Position numbers and translations under genes: made by a program. From NCBI GenBank assembly GCA_000499405.2, contig HG738139.1, positions 4,612,616 to 4,676,615 of the forward strand: a DNA stretch of 64,000 bases. The letters run 5' to 3'. The notes beneath the pieces are model-generated. The model had not been told where the DNA came from, made no database searches, and worked only from the letters and a program-made list of their open reading frames with translations. This DNA is from Onchocerca volvulus (lineage: Eukaryota; Nematoda; Chromadorea; Rhabditida; Onchocercidae). Shown here piece after piece: positions 11,501-24,600 of this stretch. Position 1 is the first letter of the stretch, and every line of letters begins with the position of its first letter.

Positions 11501-13994
11501 TTAGCACCGGTAAAGATTCTTAAATATAACTGGTATTTCAGAATGGATGATGATGCGGAAGGTTTTCATCACGAGCAAGATCCAAGTATATCAAAAGCAG
11601 AAAAAAATGAATCTCTGAAAGCAGAATGGTTTAGCCGGGTTATTTTTGCTATTTAATGTTATTGCTTTTTATAATAACATCTATTTCAAATAGTGAAGGA
11701 AAATTACGTAGAAACTTTTTGTGCAAATTAAAATAAATTGAATTTTGTTGTTTAATGTCTAATTTTCCAAATATTTGTCTTTTCTTGAAGATTGTGGAAT
11801 GGTAATGCAATAAATTTGACGTTTTCCAATTATTTTTATTTCAATATAATTGTTTAGTTATAAATAATTAATGTGCAATATCTGTTTCAGAATGAAGTTG
11901 CTGAACTAATAGATGATGAAGAAAGCGCTCTTAAAGCTGTTGAGAATTTTATGAAGAAATTTAGTAATGCTTCACAAGGTTTTTCACTCAATTTTCATTC
12001 ATTTTGTTTGATTTATTCAGTTTTGGTAACTTTTTAACCATGTCTAATTTTTTTAGCATTTTTTAGCACTTTTTTTTTTTTAGCGTAGCACAATTGTTTC
12101 ATCCAATTTACAGATAGTAGAAAGGATGATGAAGCAAATGATGACCAGAAATCAAATATCGAAGCGTCATCAGATGAAGGAAATGATGAAGATAGCCATA
12201 AACTCAACAACAAAATAAGGATAGGTGCAGGAACAACTTCTGTCTTCATAGATGATAATGAAAGCGAAGAAGAATATCATGATGTAGATAAAACTGATGG
12301 GAAAAATTCCGCAACTAACCCAGTTCATTTAAGAAACTCAGGTTTGATATTTTCAAATATCCTAGCCAATTTCAATCAGAATTGTAGAACAGTATTAATT
12401 TATATATATTAAACTTTCCTTTAGATAAAGTGGAAAAATTATCTCCTGAATTACTTGCACTTGGAGAACAACTAATATATTCGTCGAAAACAAGGCGAGA
12501 CCTGGAAGATTGGGGATGGAACAGGTGAACTTGGCATATATATTTTAAATTTAATTGTTCAAAATACCACTGCTTTGACTATAGTTAGATAAAACTACAA
12601 TAATCTGATAGTTTTATCCAATGGTTGCTCATATGATAAGGTGCACTCCAGTATTGATTTGAATTTCCCAAAAATTGGAAAGCTGTTTGTTTGGGTTTAT
12701 ACTATTCACAGATATTCTAAAAATGATTGAAGTTACTCACATAAATTTAATTCAGGTGAGATCTGTATTTTTTTATATTTGTGTTTCAAAATCCATGATT
12801 TTTATTTATGATTGAATATTTTAAGGTATACAAACAACGATGAGGGACTTCCTGATTGGTTTGTTGAAGACGAAAAGAAGCATTTCAGAAAGGAACTTCC
12901 AGTTTCAAAAGTAAGTTTTTTAAAGCAAAATGAAATTTTATGCTCCTGCAGCTGTTCAGGAAATACATAAGAGTTCAAGCAGTATATCATGATTCGTGCA
13001 TTTTTTCAATATTAAGTTCAGGATCGAGTGGAATTCTATAAAAATCGTATGCGAGATATCAACACACGGACAATCAAAAAAGTTGCTGAAGCGAAAGCAC
13101 GCAAGAAAAAACGACGAGACCGAAAATTACATTTGGCGAAGAAAAGAGCAGAAGGTATTATTGAAAGTGAAAATATGGAACAAGCAGAAAAAGCTCGTGA
13201 AATTCGCAAGTAAGCCAATTTCTCATTATTGTTTACATTTGATGTATTTTTCATTTCCCACTTATCAAAAGATCATTTTAGTAACAGAACAACGTTGGTG
13301 GAAGATTATTTTCTTCGAAAAAATTAAGTCAAGAGAACAAATTTAAACATTTTGAAGGTTATATCGTAAGACAGCCTCATCAATAAAGGAAAAGAAAAAG
13401 ATAACCTATGCAGTAATGACGAAAGGCAAACGGGGAAGTTTGGCCAGGCCAAAAGGACCATATAAAGTAAGTCGTTTCTATTGATTTATTGTGAGATTAC
13501 AGTAAAGAATTGTTTGTATAAATAACAAAATTTTCAACAGATTTTATCATACAAGTTATAACTTTATTTGTGTGTCTGAATTGTTTGGTGGTTCAGTTTC
13601 TTATAGTTGTCTTGTTGTATTTCTTAGTGTTTGTTTTTTTATTCTGGTAATTTAAATTATACTGATAAGAATAACATTGGTTATTAGGAATGGTATAGGT
13701 CAAGCTTATGCTTTTAATTTCATTTCTGATAACTTATATTTAAAAAAGAAATTCCGTATTCTTTGATATATTTTGATGTTTTTTTTTTTTTTTTTTTCTT
13801 GCAAATAAGAATTATAATTGTTTGTTATTTCGGTAAAGTGAATCAAATATTGAAGATGTAAGTCTTCATTTAAGGTAGTAGATGCTCGGTTGAAGAAAGA
13901 TAATCGTCGTCAAAAACAAATGAACAAAAATAAAGGATATAAAGCCGGTGGTAGAGGCGGTAGAGGTGGACGTCGCAATAGAAGATCCGGTTGA
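8526..13994 (+). CDS. FTSJ3: SPB1/FTSJ3-type nucleolar pre-rRNA 2'-O-methyltransferase
   Basis: Seventeen exons: 8526-8592, 8825-8977, 9107-9216, 9484-9684, 9863-10017, 10114-10261, 10566-10774, 10845-10902, 10975-11237, 11542-11638, 11891-11978, 12114-12341, 12425-12524, 12826-12910, 13022-13209, 13358-13466 and 13875-13994. They join in phase to 792 residues, near the usual family length. The N-terminus is an RrmJ/FtsJ methyltransferase fold: SAM motif DLCAAPGGW at residues 50-58 and the catalytic tetrad K31 (AAFK), D117 (LHDGAPN), K157 (VTKVF) and E192 (ESAE). A central Lys/Glu-rich part follows, with WFSR at 484-487, a Glu/Asp-rich linker and the Spb1 C-terminal domain (GLPDWF at 633-638). 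The end is a basic, RGG-like tail. Yeast Spb1 modifies 25S rRNA and is needed for 60S assembly; FTSJ3 is the human counterpart. All catalytic residues are present. Confidence 0.95.
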
Positions 13995-14061
13995 TTAGAA
14001 TCCCGATTTGTTTTCTTATTATGTCCTTGATAATGTTTCTATTAAAGATCGGAAGTAATGT

Positions 14062-14067
14062 AATAAA
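14062..14067 (+). terminator. AATAAA polyadenylation signal of the SPB1/FTSJ3 gene
   Basis: Canonical AATAAA 68 bases after the stop codon at 13992-13994, in a short T-rich 3' UTR. Confidence 0.6.
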
Positions 14068-14069
14068 AC

Positions 14070-16420
14070 TGAAATTTGTTGGATTTTCTGATTAAAAAAA
14101 TTAACCATTTCATGCTGCAAGTATTATGATTCCAGTAGCTCATGGATTCATTCCGTTTAATTTTTCGTTTCCTGTGGGATTCGACGTACTACTCATAATA
14201 CTGGAAATAATTTAAAGAAATGCAATTTAAAATTATGATCTAGTAACCTAACGACTATATTCGATTTCCTCTTAGTAAAAAGGAGAAAATGAAATTGTCG
14301 TCTCATTGCCGAAAATTTTATTTCTGGTTATCCCATTTTTCCAGTCGCCATCATACATATCAATGACCAGGACATCCAAATTGATGATAATATCATCGAA
14401 ATTCTTTACATTATTTGCCCCAGTTATGCAAAGCTTCAGCTTGTTGCAGGAAGAATAATTAGATTTTTCATCCTGTTAAATGAGACTTTCAAAACTAAGT
14501 ATCTCCTATTATGAAGAAAAGTTATTTTCGGCCAGTATTTAACGTCGCCAGTTATTTGCCAATTTTGGAGTTGTAAATCTAAAAATTTTTATAGATTAAA
14601 ATAATTGTTTTAGAATTTAGAAAATTATTGCGCAAATTTGGGAATCACTTATTACACCATAGACAATTGCTTATGATTCAGGAAATTTTTATGGCTTGAT
14701 GGATCATTTGAAGGAAGATTTTTATTTGCTTTAATATTTTTAATTGCTGTTTTAATGTAAATCCTGTTTCTAAAGCAATTATTTTGTCTTTAAATGATCG
14801 ATTAAACCAGAATAATTTCTTGATTCATGAGCAGTTATTTAGGGTGCAACAATGATTCCTAAATTTGTGAAATAATTTCCTAAATTCTAAATAATTATTT
14901 AGATTTGTAAAAGTTTTTAGATTTACAACAATTCCGAATTTTGCGACATTTCCCTGCATACTCTGAAAAAAAAAACTTTCCTAATCAATGATAGGTTTCA
15001 ATCTGCAACAATTCCTAAATTAGTAGTAATTTCTATGGAAATCTCCGCCATAATCAGATATGCCATAGTTTGCGAACTGTTTGAAACAAATTTTTCATAA
15101 ATTTTACCATTGATATAGTTGATCAATTGTTAATAATAGTGCACGAAAAGTAGAAATTTATTTCAAATGAAATAAATTTTATTTCTTAGATTTGAAATAA
15201 AAAATTTTTAATAAAAATTTTACGCAAAAAAAAATTTTTCTTTACGTAGTTGCTAAATTTTCTAAAGGTATTACACATATATTTTTTTAGTATATATACA
15301 TAATATACGAAAGGAATTTTGAAAAAAGATTCAGTGAATAGACTTAACCCTTTAATCATACAAATATATATAATACTTATTATTGCTACGGTTATGCATA
15401 AAATATTTCATTATTGCCTGATCTTATTGTGTATGCTAAATTTTATTTATAATATTAAGTAATTAGATCACTACTAATTAAATATAGTATTGAGCAAGCA
15501 AATATTATATTACATATTGAATGACTAAATATATTATTATTTGATAAAGTAATTACTCGATTAAATATTAAATAAATCTATTATTAGTATTATTGAATAT
15601 TAGCAACATTCTTTGTTTTCATTCAATTATTTACAACATTTCTTTGTCGTCATTCAATGAAACCTTACCATTTTATCGATAATTGACATTATTTCCTGTC
15701 TAAACAGGAATTAAATTTAAAGTTGTGATACAGTAACGATTGACATGCATTGCTGTCGTGCTGAACTGAATGACATTGAAATTCATTGAAATGTATGTAG
15801 TATTCACTATTTCCAAAATTCGGTGAACTCAGAAGCGTGTCCTCGATTGAATGATATTGAATGTAAATGATGTATTCTTCTTGCTTATATTTTTTCATCT
15901 TATTTATCGAAACAATTGTAAGGTAAGATTAATTATTTTCTTTTTTTTTTTTTTTAACTTAAAAAATTTATCGATTCTACGTGAAGTTTATAAAAATAGC
16001 AAACAATGATGCAAGATGGAATGCAAAATGAAAAATCTTTTCTTGTTTAAAAATTGTCTACTCACTTTTTTATTTTCCTTTTCCTGTCAATCAGTTTGTT
16101 CCACTTGTCTGTTGAACGAATACGTTGCTGAAGTTTTTAAATTCGAAAATAAAGCTCAAAATTGCAAGACTTCAATATTTCAATCTAAAATACATCTTCG
16201 ATATTGAACCCAAATCATCTAGAGAATGTTTTAGTTAGGTAATAAAATTCAAAATAATGATATCTCAATATGAACTTCTATATTTGATCTAAAATATCTA
16301 GCGGACCATGCAAAATTCATTTAAACATAACATATTTCATAGTTTTTTTATCAATAATTTTCTTCGATTTTTTCTATGATCATTGAAAGAATCATTTAAT
16401 GTTAATTAATTTCAGAAACT
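14070..16420. other. Intergenic AT-rich DNA
   Basis: No convincing exon. 14838-15030 has loosely repeated wording around CAACAATTCCTAAATT. 15440-15600 is nearly pure A/T with short palindromic pieces. A plus-strand open frame at 16028-16207 begins with a signal-peptide-like run (MKNLFLFKNCLLTFLFSF) and could hold the missing first exon of the KDEL protein gene. Its donors fit only weakly. Confidence 0.5.
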
Positions 16421-16424
16421 AGTT

Positions 16425-16565
16425 TACAGAAATAAAAATATAAATGTTCGTTCATTTAAAATCTTAAATCTTCGGAAGTTCTGACGATTACTTCGAAATT
16501 TCGACAAAAAGTTGCATTTGAATACGCATATGTTTTTATATACTTTTTATGCACACGCGTTGCTG
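16425..16565 (+). mobile_element. Helitron terminal fragment (copy C)
   Basis: This stretch lines up with the TC-side ends of the elements at 17667 and 50305. It shares an AAATAAAAATATAAATG-like start, then AAGTTCT, CGATT, CTTCGAAATT, a GACA and TTGCATTTGAATA, then TTTTTATA. The first bases are decayed. It lies just past the C-terminal side of the helicase relic (minus strand), which suggests both belong to one decayed element. Confidence 0.5.
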
Positions 16566-16949
16566 TGGCTCAATCTGGTTAAGTGGAAAATGTTGGGGAA
16601 AAAAATCTGATCAAATTGTACTTTGGATTGTAATTCGACTGGATTGGTGATCAGTTTCTTCTTGCTGTTGTGACTCGGCTAGGTCAGCAATAGATGTCGA
16701 AAAAATCTTCTATGTCTTGTGTGACAGAGATGAATCCATCGAGAAAATTTTATTTATTGATGGAAGAGCAATTTTTTGTATGCTTCTCAACTGAATTTCG
16801 AATTTTTGTTACTGCTTTGTCGGTGTAAAAACCCCGAACTCGTACTTGAACTTCAATTCCTTTTAAATCCTGTCCTTTTCAATCTTTTCGTGACTCCTTC
16901 CTCTCACCCTCTTATCTGATCTCCATTGTGTTACCTCTTGATTCGTTGT

Positions 16950-17421
16950 CCTCACTTTGTTCATCTATGAATTGGATAGTTTTGGCTGCTTGATATTTCG
17001 CAACATGATAATTGGCAACCGATTTTCAATTATAGCGGTGGCATTCCTGGCAGATCGAATGAATTCAAAAATTCTGTTGAATAATTAACTGCTTCATCTG
17101 CTTCGTCTGCTGACGCATTTGTACATGACTACTTCGCTTTTATTGCTAGACTGAATAATATTGTTAAGTTCATAGATATCTTTGTACTTAGCTGCAAGAA
17201 TAGCTCGTTCACTCAGCCAATCGTGATTCTTATAATTGATTTTAATATTGGGAAATATTTTTTCAGTCAATTCTTCTTTGAGTCACTAAATTGCAGAAGT
17301 TATGAAGCAATGAAATTCATATATGAGGTAAGATCAGCGGCATCTTTCCGTTTCCAGTTTCCAGCAATTGATGTGAGAATATTATGGTTGATCGATCGTT
17401 TTGTAGCTAAACACGCATATT
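16950..17421 (-). pseudogene. Decayed Helitron Pif1-like helicase fragment
   Basis: Read on the minus strand, this region encodes pieces characteristic of the Pif1-like helicase of Helitron transposons: FSHQLLETGNGKMP, HNFCNLVT, then WLSERAILAAKYKDIYELNN, EADEAVNYSTEF, NSFDLPGMPP and finally IIMLRNIKQPKLSN. At least two frameshifts and several in-frame stops separate the pieces, so it cannot make a functional helicase. Only the C-terminal part of the helicase region is present; the Rep nuclease part and the early helicase motifs are absent. The plus-strand open frame in the same place is an antisense shadow. The block lies between the methyltransferase and KDEL genes and is in the same neighbourhood as two Helitron ends. 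Confidence 0.75.
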
Positions 17422-17666
17422 AATAATTAATTTTAACATCTTTACATGTCGCCATAAAGTAGAAATTGACTTGTGATTGAACTTGAACTTCTGCTATCGA
17501 TGAACTGTGTAACTAAAACTAACTCAAGCTTCGAAATCCTGATCTTTTAAATCCTTTGGGGCTCCTTCTCTTATAGCATGTCGCTTTATGATTGGTCGAT
17601 CTCACACTTTATCAAGAAATAGGAATGGTCAATAAATTCAATTCGTTCATTTATCAAAAGTAGGTA

Positions 17667-18572
17667 TCTATATAAATAAAAATGTAAATGTCACCTGTTA
17701 TTCCGAACGCATCTCCGGGAATCTCCATCTATTCTTTTCAAATTCCGATACAACCATGTATCCCAATGGGCCATCATTTTTGTACAGAGCTATTCAATTC
17801 ATTTTTTCACGTGTCACGTCCGTGACAATTAAAAGTAAGTGAGAGGACGAGGATATTGATTCCTCTTCCTTTCTTTCTCTCCACCTCCCATCTCTCTCTC
17901 GATTGCTATGCTTATTACATTATGTGGATTTATCCAAGGAAAGAAAGAAAAAAATGATGAAAAAAATTAAAATGCTTTTCGAATTGGCAGATAAACATAA
18001 AAATTTTTGCATTTGCAAAGAATATGAAAAAAAAAATTTTAAATATCTGTTAAATTTTGAATTTGGAATTCTTTTTCTTTAATAAAAATTAGCGTAATTT
18101 GTTTGAAAAAGGCATCAATTCAACCTAACAAAATTTTCTTACATTAATTCTAAATATTTCTTAGGAGCAAGCTTTTTGCTCAGTTAATCTTCTCCGACTT
18201 GATTTTGATTTAACTTAATTTGATGCAAATTTCAATGTTAAAATATTAACTCATAACTTTCTTCATTTTTTCATAGATTAAATATTAAAATCCATCGAAG
18301 TATTGGTGACTTATAATTTAATATAATTTACACTAATTTCGTTCTTTTTTAAATTCTATTCATATTATACCTTTATTTGTTTACTTTTATCTATCTATCT
18401 ACCTGTAACCTGTGCTTAAAAATCGGAACAATGTTCTTAATCAATTGGGAATGTCATCATCGAATTGATCTGCTGCTGCTTCGCTCGATGTGAAATTGCG
18501 TCGCGAACGAAGCGTGGCTAACCCTCATAGACTAGTGGATCGGCCACGCTCTGCTTGGCTGGGTCCAGCTAG
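17667..18572 (+). mobile_element. Non-autonomous Helitron-like element, 906 bp
   Basis: One edge reads A|TCTATATAAATAAAAATG. The other reads GCTGGGTCCAGCTAG|T, in which the 12-base palindrome GCTGGGTCCAGC runs into CTAG. The flanking host bases are A and T, as expected for Helitron insertion between A and T without target duplication. A second larger stem (GCGTGGC with GCCACGC) lies just inside the right end. No coding potential was seen inside. It sits upstream of the first recognised exon of the KDEL gene, possibly within its first intron. Orientation is uncertain because the nearby helicase relic suggests the TCTATATA end follows the helicase C-terminus. Confidence 0.7.
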
Positions 18573-18696
18573 TATTTATATGAAAACATTCATCTATTTG
18601 AATGCAACGTTGCATCAAAATTTCAAAGCAATCGTGAAAAAATTGCAACATTGAATCGAAAGTAATAACGAACATTTGACATTTTTATTTATATAG

Positions 18697-21600
18697 ATTA
18701 ACCGATCAATCGCCGGTTACATTATTATTATGTAAAAACAATGAATTTTTAGTGAAAAGAAATAAATTAATAGAACATTACAAGAAAAATGGTAAGAAAC
18801 CAATTTTGTTAAGTAATTTAAGCCAAATGCTTATCTGATTAATTGAAATGCTGTGCATGCAATAATCAGACAGTAATTTTGGAATTACTGGATAATTTTA
18901 TTTTCATTAATTATAAAAGTTATAAGGAAAAATTAAAGGAAATAAATTTTAATGGTTATTCTAACAATTTGAATTCACAGTACTATTCGCTATGGTATGC
19001 AATTAGATGCTAGATATAGAAAAACTAAACTCTAATTAAGTATTCATGTAATCTAGATGAACATTATTCATTACTGATGTAAACATTTACTATTTGGTAT
19101 TTTATTGAGGTATTTATATCGACTTTTAAGTAATAGACATAAATAAATAATAAAAAGATAAAAAAAAACAAAAATCGGATTAATTTCTAGAGCTGATTGT
19201 CCGAGGATAAAAATTGGAGAAATTGGTGATCAAAGTAATGCACCAGAATCGATAAAAGCTCCCGGCTTTTCACCATCAGAAACACGGATAAGCTGTATTT
19301 ATATGCATAATGATAAATCAGGTTAGTAGATTTAAAAAGATGAATAGAAGTCAACCCTTGTCCAGAAATAGATCAATTTTTCAGTGATGATGTATTCACT
19401 GTACTCGATGAAATCACCCAACGGTTGAAACGAGAAGTACAAATTAATTTAACAGTTGAAAAGGTTTGATTTTAATGGTAATATTAGAAAAATAGAAAAT
19501 TCTTGATTAAATTACTGAAAGTTTCAAAATTTGAATTGATTATTCACTAATTTATTCATAAAAAGGTATGAAATTATTCTTTCATTAATAAAACAGAAAA
19601 ACATGGTTAATTTTCAAATACTGATTAATATAATATAAGTAATCAAAAAAAAAAAAATTCTTTGTTGAATTATTTATACAAATCTTTGATTTAAATGAGT
19701 TTCTAATTAGTAGCAAAAACATATGTGATTCTTTTTATATAAATTGAAAAATAATTTCTAAATGTTAAATAATTGAAAAAATCAGGTGCGATAAACTGAA
19801 ATTTTTTCCAATTTCTGTTTTTATCATAAAATTTTTCCATTTCTCCTTTTTTTAGATAGATTGTGCAGAAGATGAACAGCCGAAATGTTTGCAATATTCG
19901 TTGGAAGAATCATTTCACTGGCTGATTATCGATGATCCGTAATCTTTAATATTCTTTTTCCTTTGCTAAGGAAGTTTTTCCAGTATTGTAATTGCCAAAA
20001 AATTTTGAAAATATTTGCGGTGAATTTATCACTCTAATTTAAGATTTAAAAAATTTTTTAAATCAGTTATTTTAACTAATATTATCTTCACTCCATATGA
20101 AGATTTTCTCACTTTTTAACATAATGCAAAACTATAAAAAACCGTAACTTTGTGATTAGATCAAATATTTTTATCAAAAATTAAAATACAATTAGGATGA
20201 ATCGAAAATTGTGCTTGGTCGAATCCAATAATTATTTTTGAAATATTTACTCTATTTTGATGATATTTTAATTTCAGGAAAAATGGCGATGTGGTATATG
20301 AAATTGCTGCGAAATTCAATCGTGATAAAGCAATCATTGAAGCATCACTTTTGAAGTTTGCCTTTTCTTAATTTATTTCTTTTTTAAATCGAAATTTATA
20401 TTTAAAAAAAAAGTGAGACACTGTATTTGTTGTAAGAAATCTAATATAAAGTAGAATTTGAATATTTTCGTTTATAAATTTTGATTAAAAGAATAGCATT
20501 ATAAATTTTGTCAATCGATATGCTATTATTCGGCTTTGTCCGGTTTGCAATATGTTGATATTTGATCTTTCCAATGCAAAGACTATGTTTTCTTATAGCC
20601 TATAATGTTTAAATTTAATCGGTAACTCTAATATTATTCGTATATGCCGTATTAATCCATTAATGACAAAATTTTTGTAATTTAAAAACTTAAATTTTAC
20701 GATTTGTTCTGATATGTTACAGCAAATTTTGCTTACTGAATTTTATATTCTGGAATAACATTTATATGTATGCAATAAATGCTCACTTAAGCGGTAAATG
20801 TAGCGTGTGCATAACGTAATTTTACGTGATTTGTGCATAACGTAATTCTACGTGACTTGTGTATAACGTAATTTTATGTGATCTGTACATAACAGAATTC
20901 GATTATATTTTCTTCTACTAATATATTCCATTAATTTTTTGCTACAAAACTTGGCTTTTTTCTTTTCTTATTTGTAATAATTGCAGTGCATTATCTCAAC
21001 ATAGTATGTATGATTTAACGAAATACTGTAGTAAAGAAGCAGATAAAGAAGTTGGATTTGTACGTCGTTTATCGGATAAAGTAAATTTTAATTAATTTAT
21101 AAAAAAAGATAAAATTCGATTGTATTTATTTATATATAATAATTTCATTATTATTTATTGCAAAAACTTAACTAATAAACGGTTGCCAATTAATTTTTTA
21201 TTTAAAAAATAAAGAAATTTTCTAAATTAATAAATTTACAAATAAAATCTTTTTTTTTCTTTTTTCTTTTTATTTGTAGGAATTACTCGAAAAGAAACGT
21301 AAATCAAAAGTAACGAAATTCAAGAATACAATTTTACGCTCTCCATTAGAACTCAATCTTATCGAACCAATCCTTCTGGAAGGACGATCTTTTGAAAAGC
21401 CTTTAAATTGGCATCAATTGAAGCGTATGAATGAAAGCATGTTAGATGCTGCCATCAATGAAGATCAATTGGCATTTATTCTATTTTGGAATATTGGTAA
21501 ATTATATTATTATATTTATTTTTAAATATAATACTTGAAGAAAGTTAAAAGAGAAAGCGAAAAGTGATAATTTTACCAATTTTTGGTTTCTCAACAAAAT

Positions 21601-24600
21601 AAATTTTCATTTTCATTTTTTTTCTTTTTTAATTTCTCACAAATAATGCTAAATCAGACACCACCTGTATCAATTTTATTCAATATTATATTTATTTCTA
21701 TCGATTATGATGAAAATAAATACAATATTGTATGAAATTGTCACTTTATCATTTATATGATTACAAGCAATACGCAAAAAAAAAAAAAAAGGGAAAAAAT
21801 TGTGCGTTACGGTAAGTTTTAATAAGATCAATTAGTTAAGAAAAAAATTATTAAATATTTCGAAAATTTCGATAATTTTAGATACTTAATATCAAAAGTT
21901 AAATGGAAGAAAAATATTGTCATCCTTTTTTTTTTTATTTTAGAAAATATTATCAGTAAACATGCATTCTATTTATGGGCAAATGCTTCACAATCATTAG
22001 TTTTACGTCATCCAACAATTTTATTTGGTGCATTAGCATGTCATGAATTTGGCGAATTATGTAATGATTATATCATGGAAGCTGATGATTATCATACTAT
22101 ATTTGTTTTCAAGAAAAATACCATTTTTGGTAAGACTAAAGAATTGTGTGATGCAAAGTATTACATCGATTGGGTTCAACTGTAAGTTTATCATTGACAT
22201 TTCATAATCAATTAATTGAGTTTAATTAAAATTAAAATTAAAAATTCTTAACTTAATTATGAGATGCTACATTTTAGAAGAAATTTGTACTAATATGTTC
22301 ATATATGATATCTCATTCAGAAATAAATACTTTTTCCTCATCATAAATATATTGTAAAAAAAAAAATCTGTTTCGATCAATTTCTTTTTTATTCTTCACA
22401 TTGATATTCTTTTTCCATAATAAATTTAATATTTTAATTATGTGTTTTCAAATAATTTGATATGAAGAAAATAATATTACTGGAAATATTAGTAGTAATG
22501 ATATAGCAAATGATAATAATTATAGTGATAACAACTTATCACAGTGATATTGGTGACATATAAGCATCTTAACGAAATAATATTTGGCAAACTTAAAGAC
22601 AATAATTAGTAGAAAAAAGATGAGCTAATTAAAAATTTAATTTTCATTTATTTATGTTAGTTCTATATGCTCCAATTTATTTTCTAAATGTTTTTCTAAT
22701 AATTCTTGAAGTTTGATATTATCACCAGCACAAGAAATTCGTTCGGATGATGAATTAAAACAAATTAAAGCAGGTATTTTACTAATAATATTTGAATTTT
22801 ATTCATTAGTGAAATTCCAAAAAATTTTTATAAAGAAAGTAATCTTACGAAACTTTAATAATTTAAAAAAAATTAATTCAAAAAAAACTTTTGCATTTTT
22901 AAATTTATAATATTAATATTTACAAATGCGATTTTTATGAAATCAGTAATTATAAGAATGTAAAAGTTTTTCTTTCCTTTTTTTTTAAATTGTTAGTGAA
23001 ATAATAGCAAAATATATTTTCTTCTGATCAATACCAAATATTTGAACATGTTTAGCATTGAATTTTGCAGCTATTTGCAAGAAATATGCAGCAGAAAATA
23101 TCTGATTGCTGACATAATTGGAAATATTTAACGAAAGATTTCTTTAAAATTAATATTTGACAAATTTAAAATATTTAAAGGTGAATTGGAGTTATTCGAT
23201 GGAATTAGGCCAGCAATAACAATTGGTATTTTTGATGATCGCAGTAGTAATGAAGCCGAAATTTTTATGGAAATGGCTGAAAGCTTGAAAGGAAGATTTC
23301 ATTTTATGTATTTAATTAAGAAAAGGTATTTTAAATGTTTTTTTAATAAAAAATATTATTTTTTCTAACAATTTCGAAGGATTCAGTAATATAGTAATTA
23401 TTGAAAATACAAGTCTAAATCAGATGGCTCAATTTTTATAAAAAAAAAAAAAAATTTAGCCAGAAACGCAGTTTAAAAAATTAAATAATTCAAATCATAA
23501 ACTATGCTTTTGTAGTTTTTCGTTTTTATAATTATTTAAAATTTGATTCAATCATTGGCAATTTATTTGTTGCAGAATAAATATTGAAGTTTTAAATTAA
23601 GCTCTCAGAATATTCACAATACTATTTTTCAATCTTTTTATTTTTAATTTTTAAATTTTCTATTTTTATAATTCTATTTTTTTGCAATAATATCCATTTA
23701 TCAATTTTTCCATCTAATTATTCGTAGTAAAATTAGCTGACGCTGTATGATTGTCATTAAATTGATAATTTTTTCGAAAATTTGAAATCAAATTTGAAAA
23801 AGTTCACTGAAATACCGGGTAAGTGGCAATAATTAATATTTTAATTTTAGCCATTCTAATACTGTATATACTATTCGTGCATCCGAAAAACGAAAAAGAA
23901 TTGATTTCACAGGAATTTATGAAATTCAAGAATTGACCAATTTCGTTATACATTCATCTTTACCAACTGTAGTAAGTATTCACTTTTGGAATTTTGGAAT
24001 TTTTATTCCTTTTTTTTTTTTTAATTTTTTTTCAATTGTTATTTTAAAATTATTTGACAGTTCCTTTTCTGTTTTTAAAATTTCGATAATCTTTCGAATA
24101 ATTTAGTGGAAAAATTTTTTTTCTTTAAAACAGAGAAGAAAAAATCAATTTTAATTATAAAATTACTCAATTTTTTTAGGCTGATATTCTGATAATATAT
24201 GGAATGAATTTATTATTTTATTTTCGTAATATTTCGAATAGAATTTTTTTTATTTTTCATTCGGAATATTTCATAAAAACTTTTACTTCATATTGAGCAT
24301 AAAATAACTTAATATTTTAGATCGATATAAGTAATGGATTTACATCGGATATATTAACACATCAATTGCAACCATTAATTCTATTCGTCGATGTTGGCAA
24401 CGAAAAGGAAAAGTTAAAATTTGCAGAATTATGCGCAAAATCATCATATATAATTTGTACAATTATTATTAATAGGTAATTTTTCATTCTCTTCCAATGA
24501 TACCAAGTTTGATAATTATGGAAAAGTCCTGCATTTTTATTTTGTTGAATAAAATTTCAATCAAAATTATTCATGTACAAAAAAATTATTGTTGATGAAA

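Noticed and set aside
17223..17423. Plus-strand open frame with exon-like borders (QFFFESLNCRSYEAMKF)
   Set aside because: The opposite strand encodes recognisable Helitron helicase pieces, so this frame is an antisense shadow.
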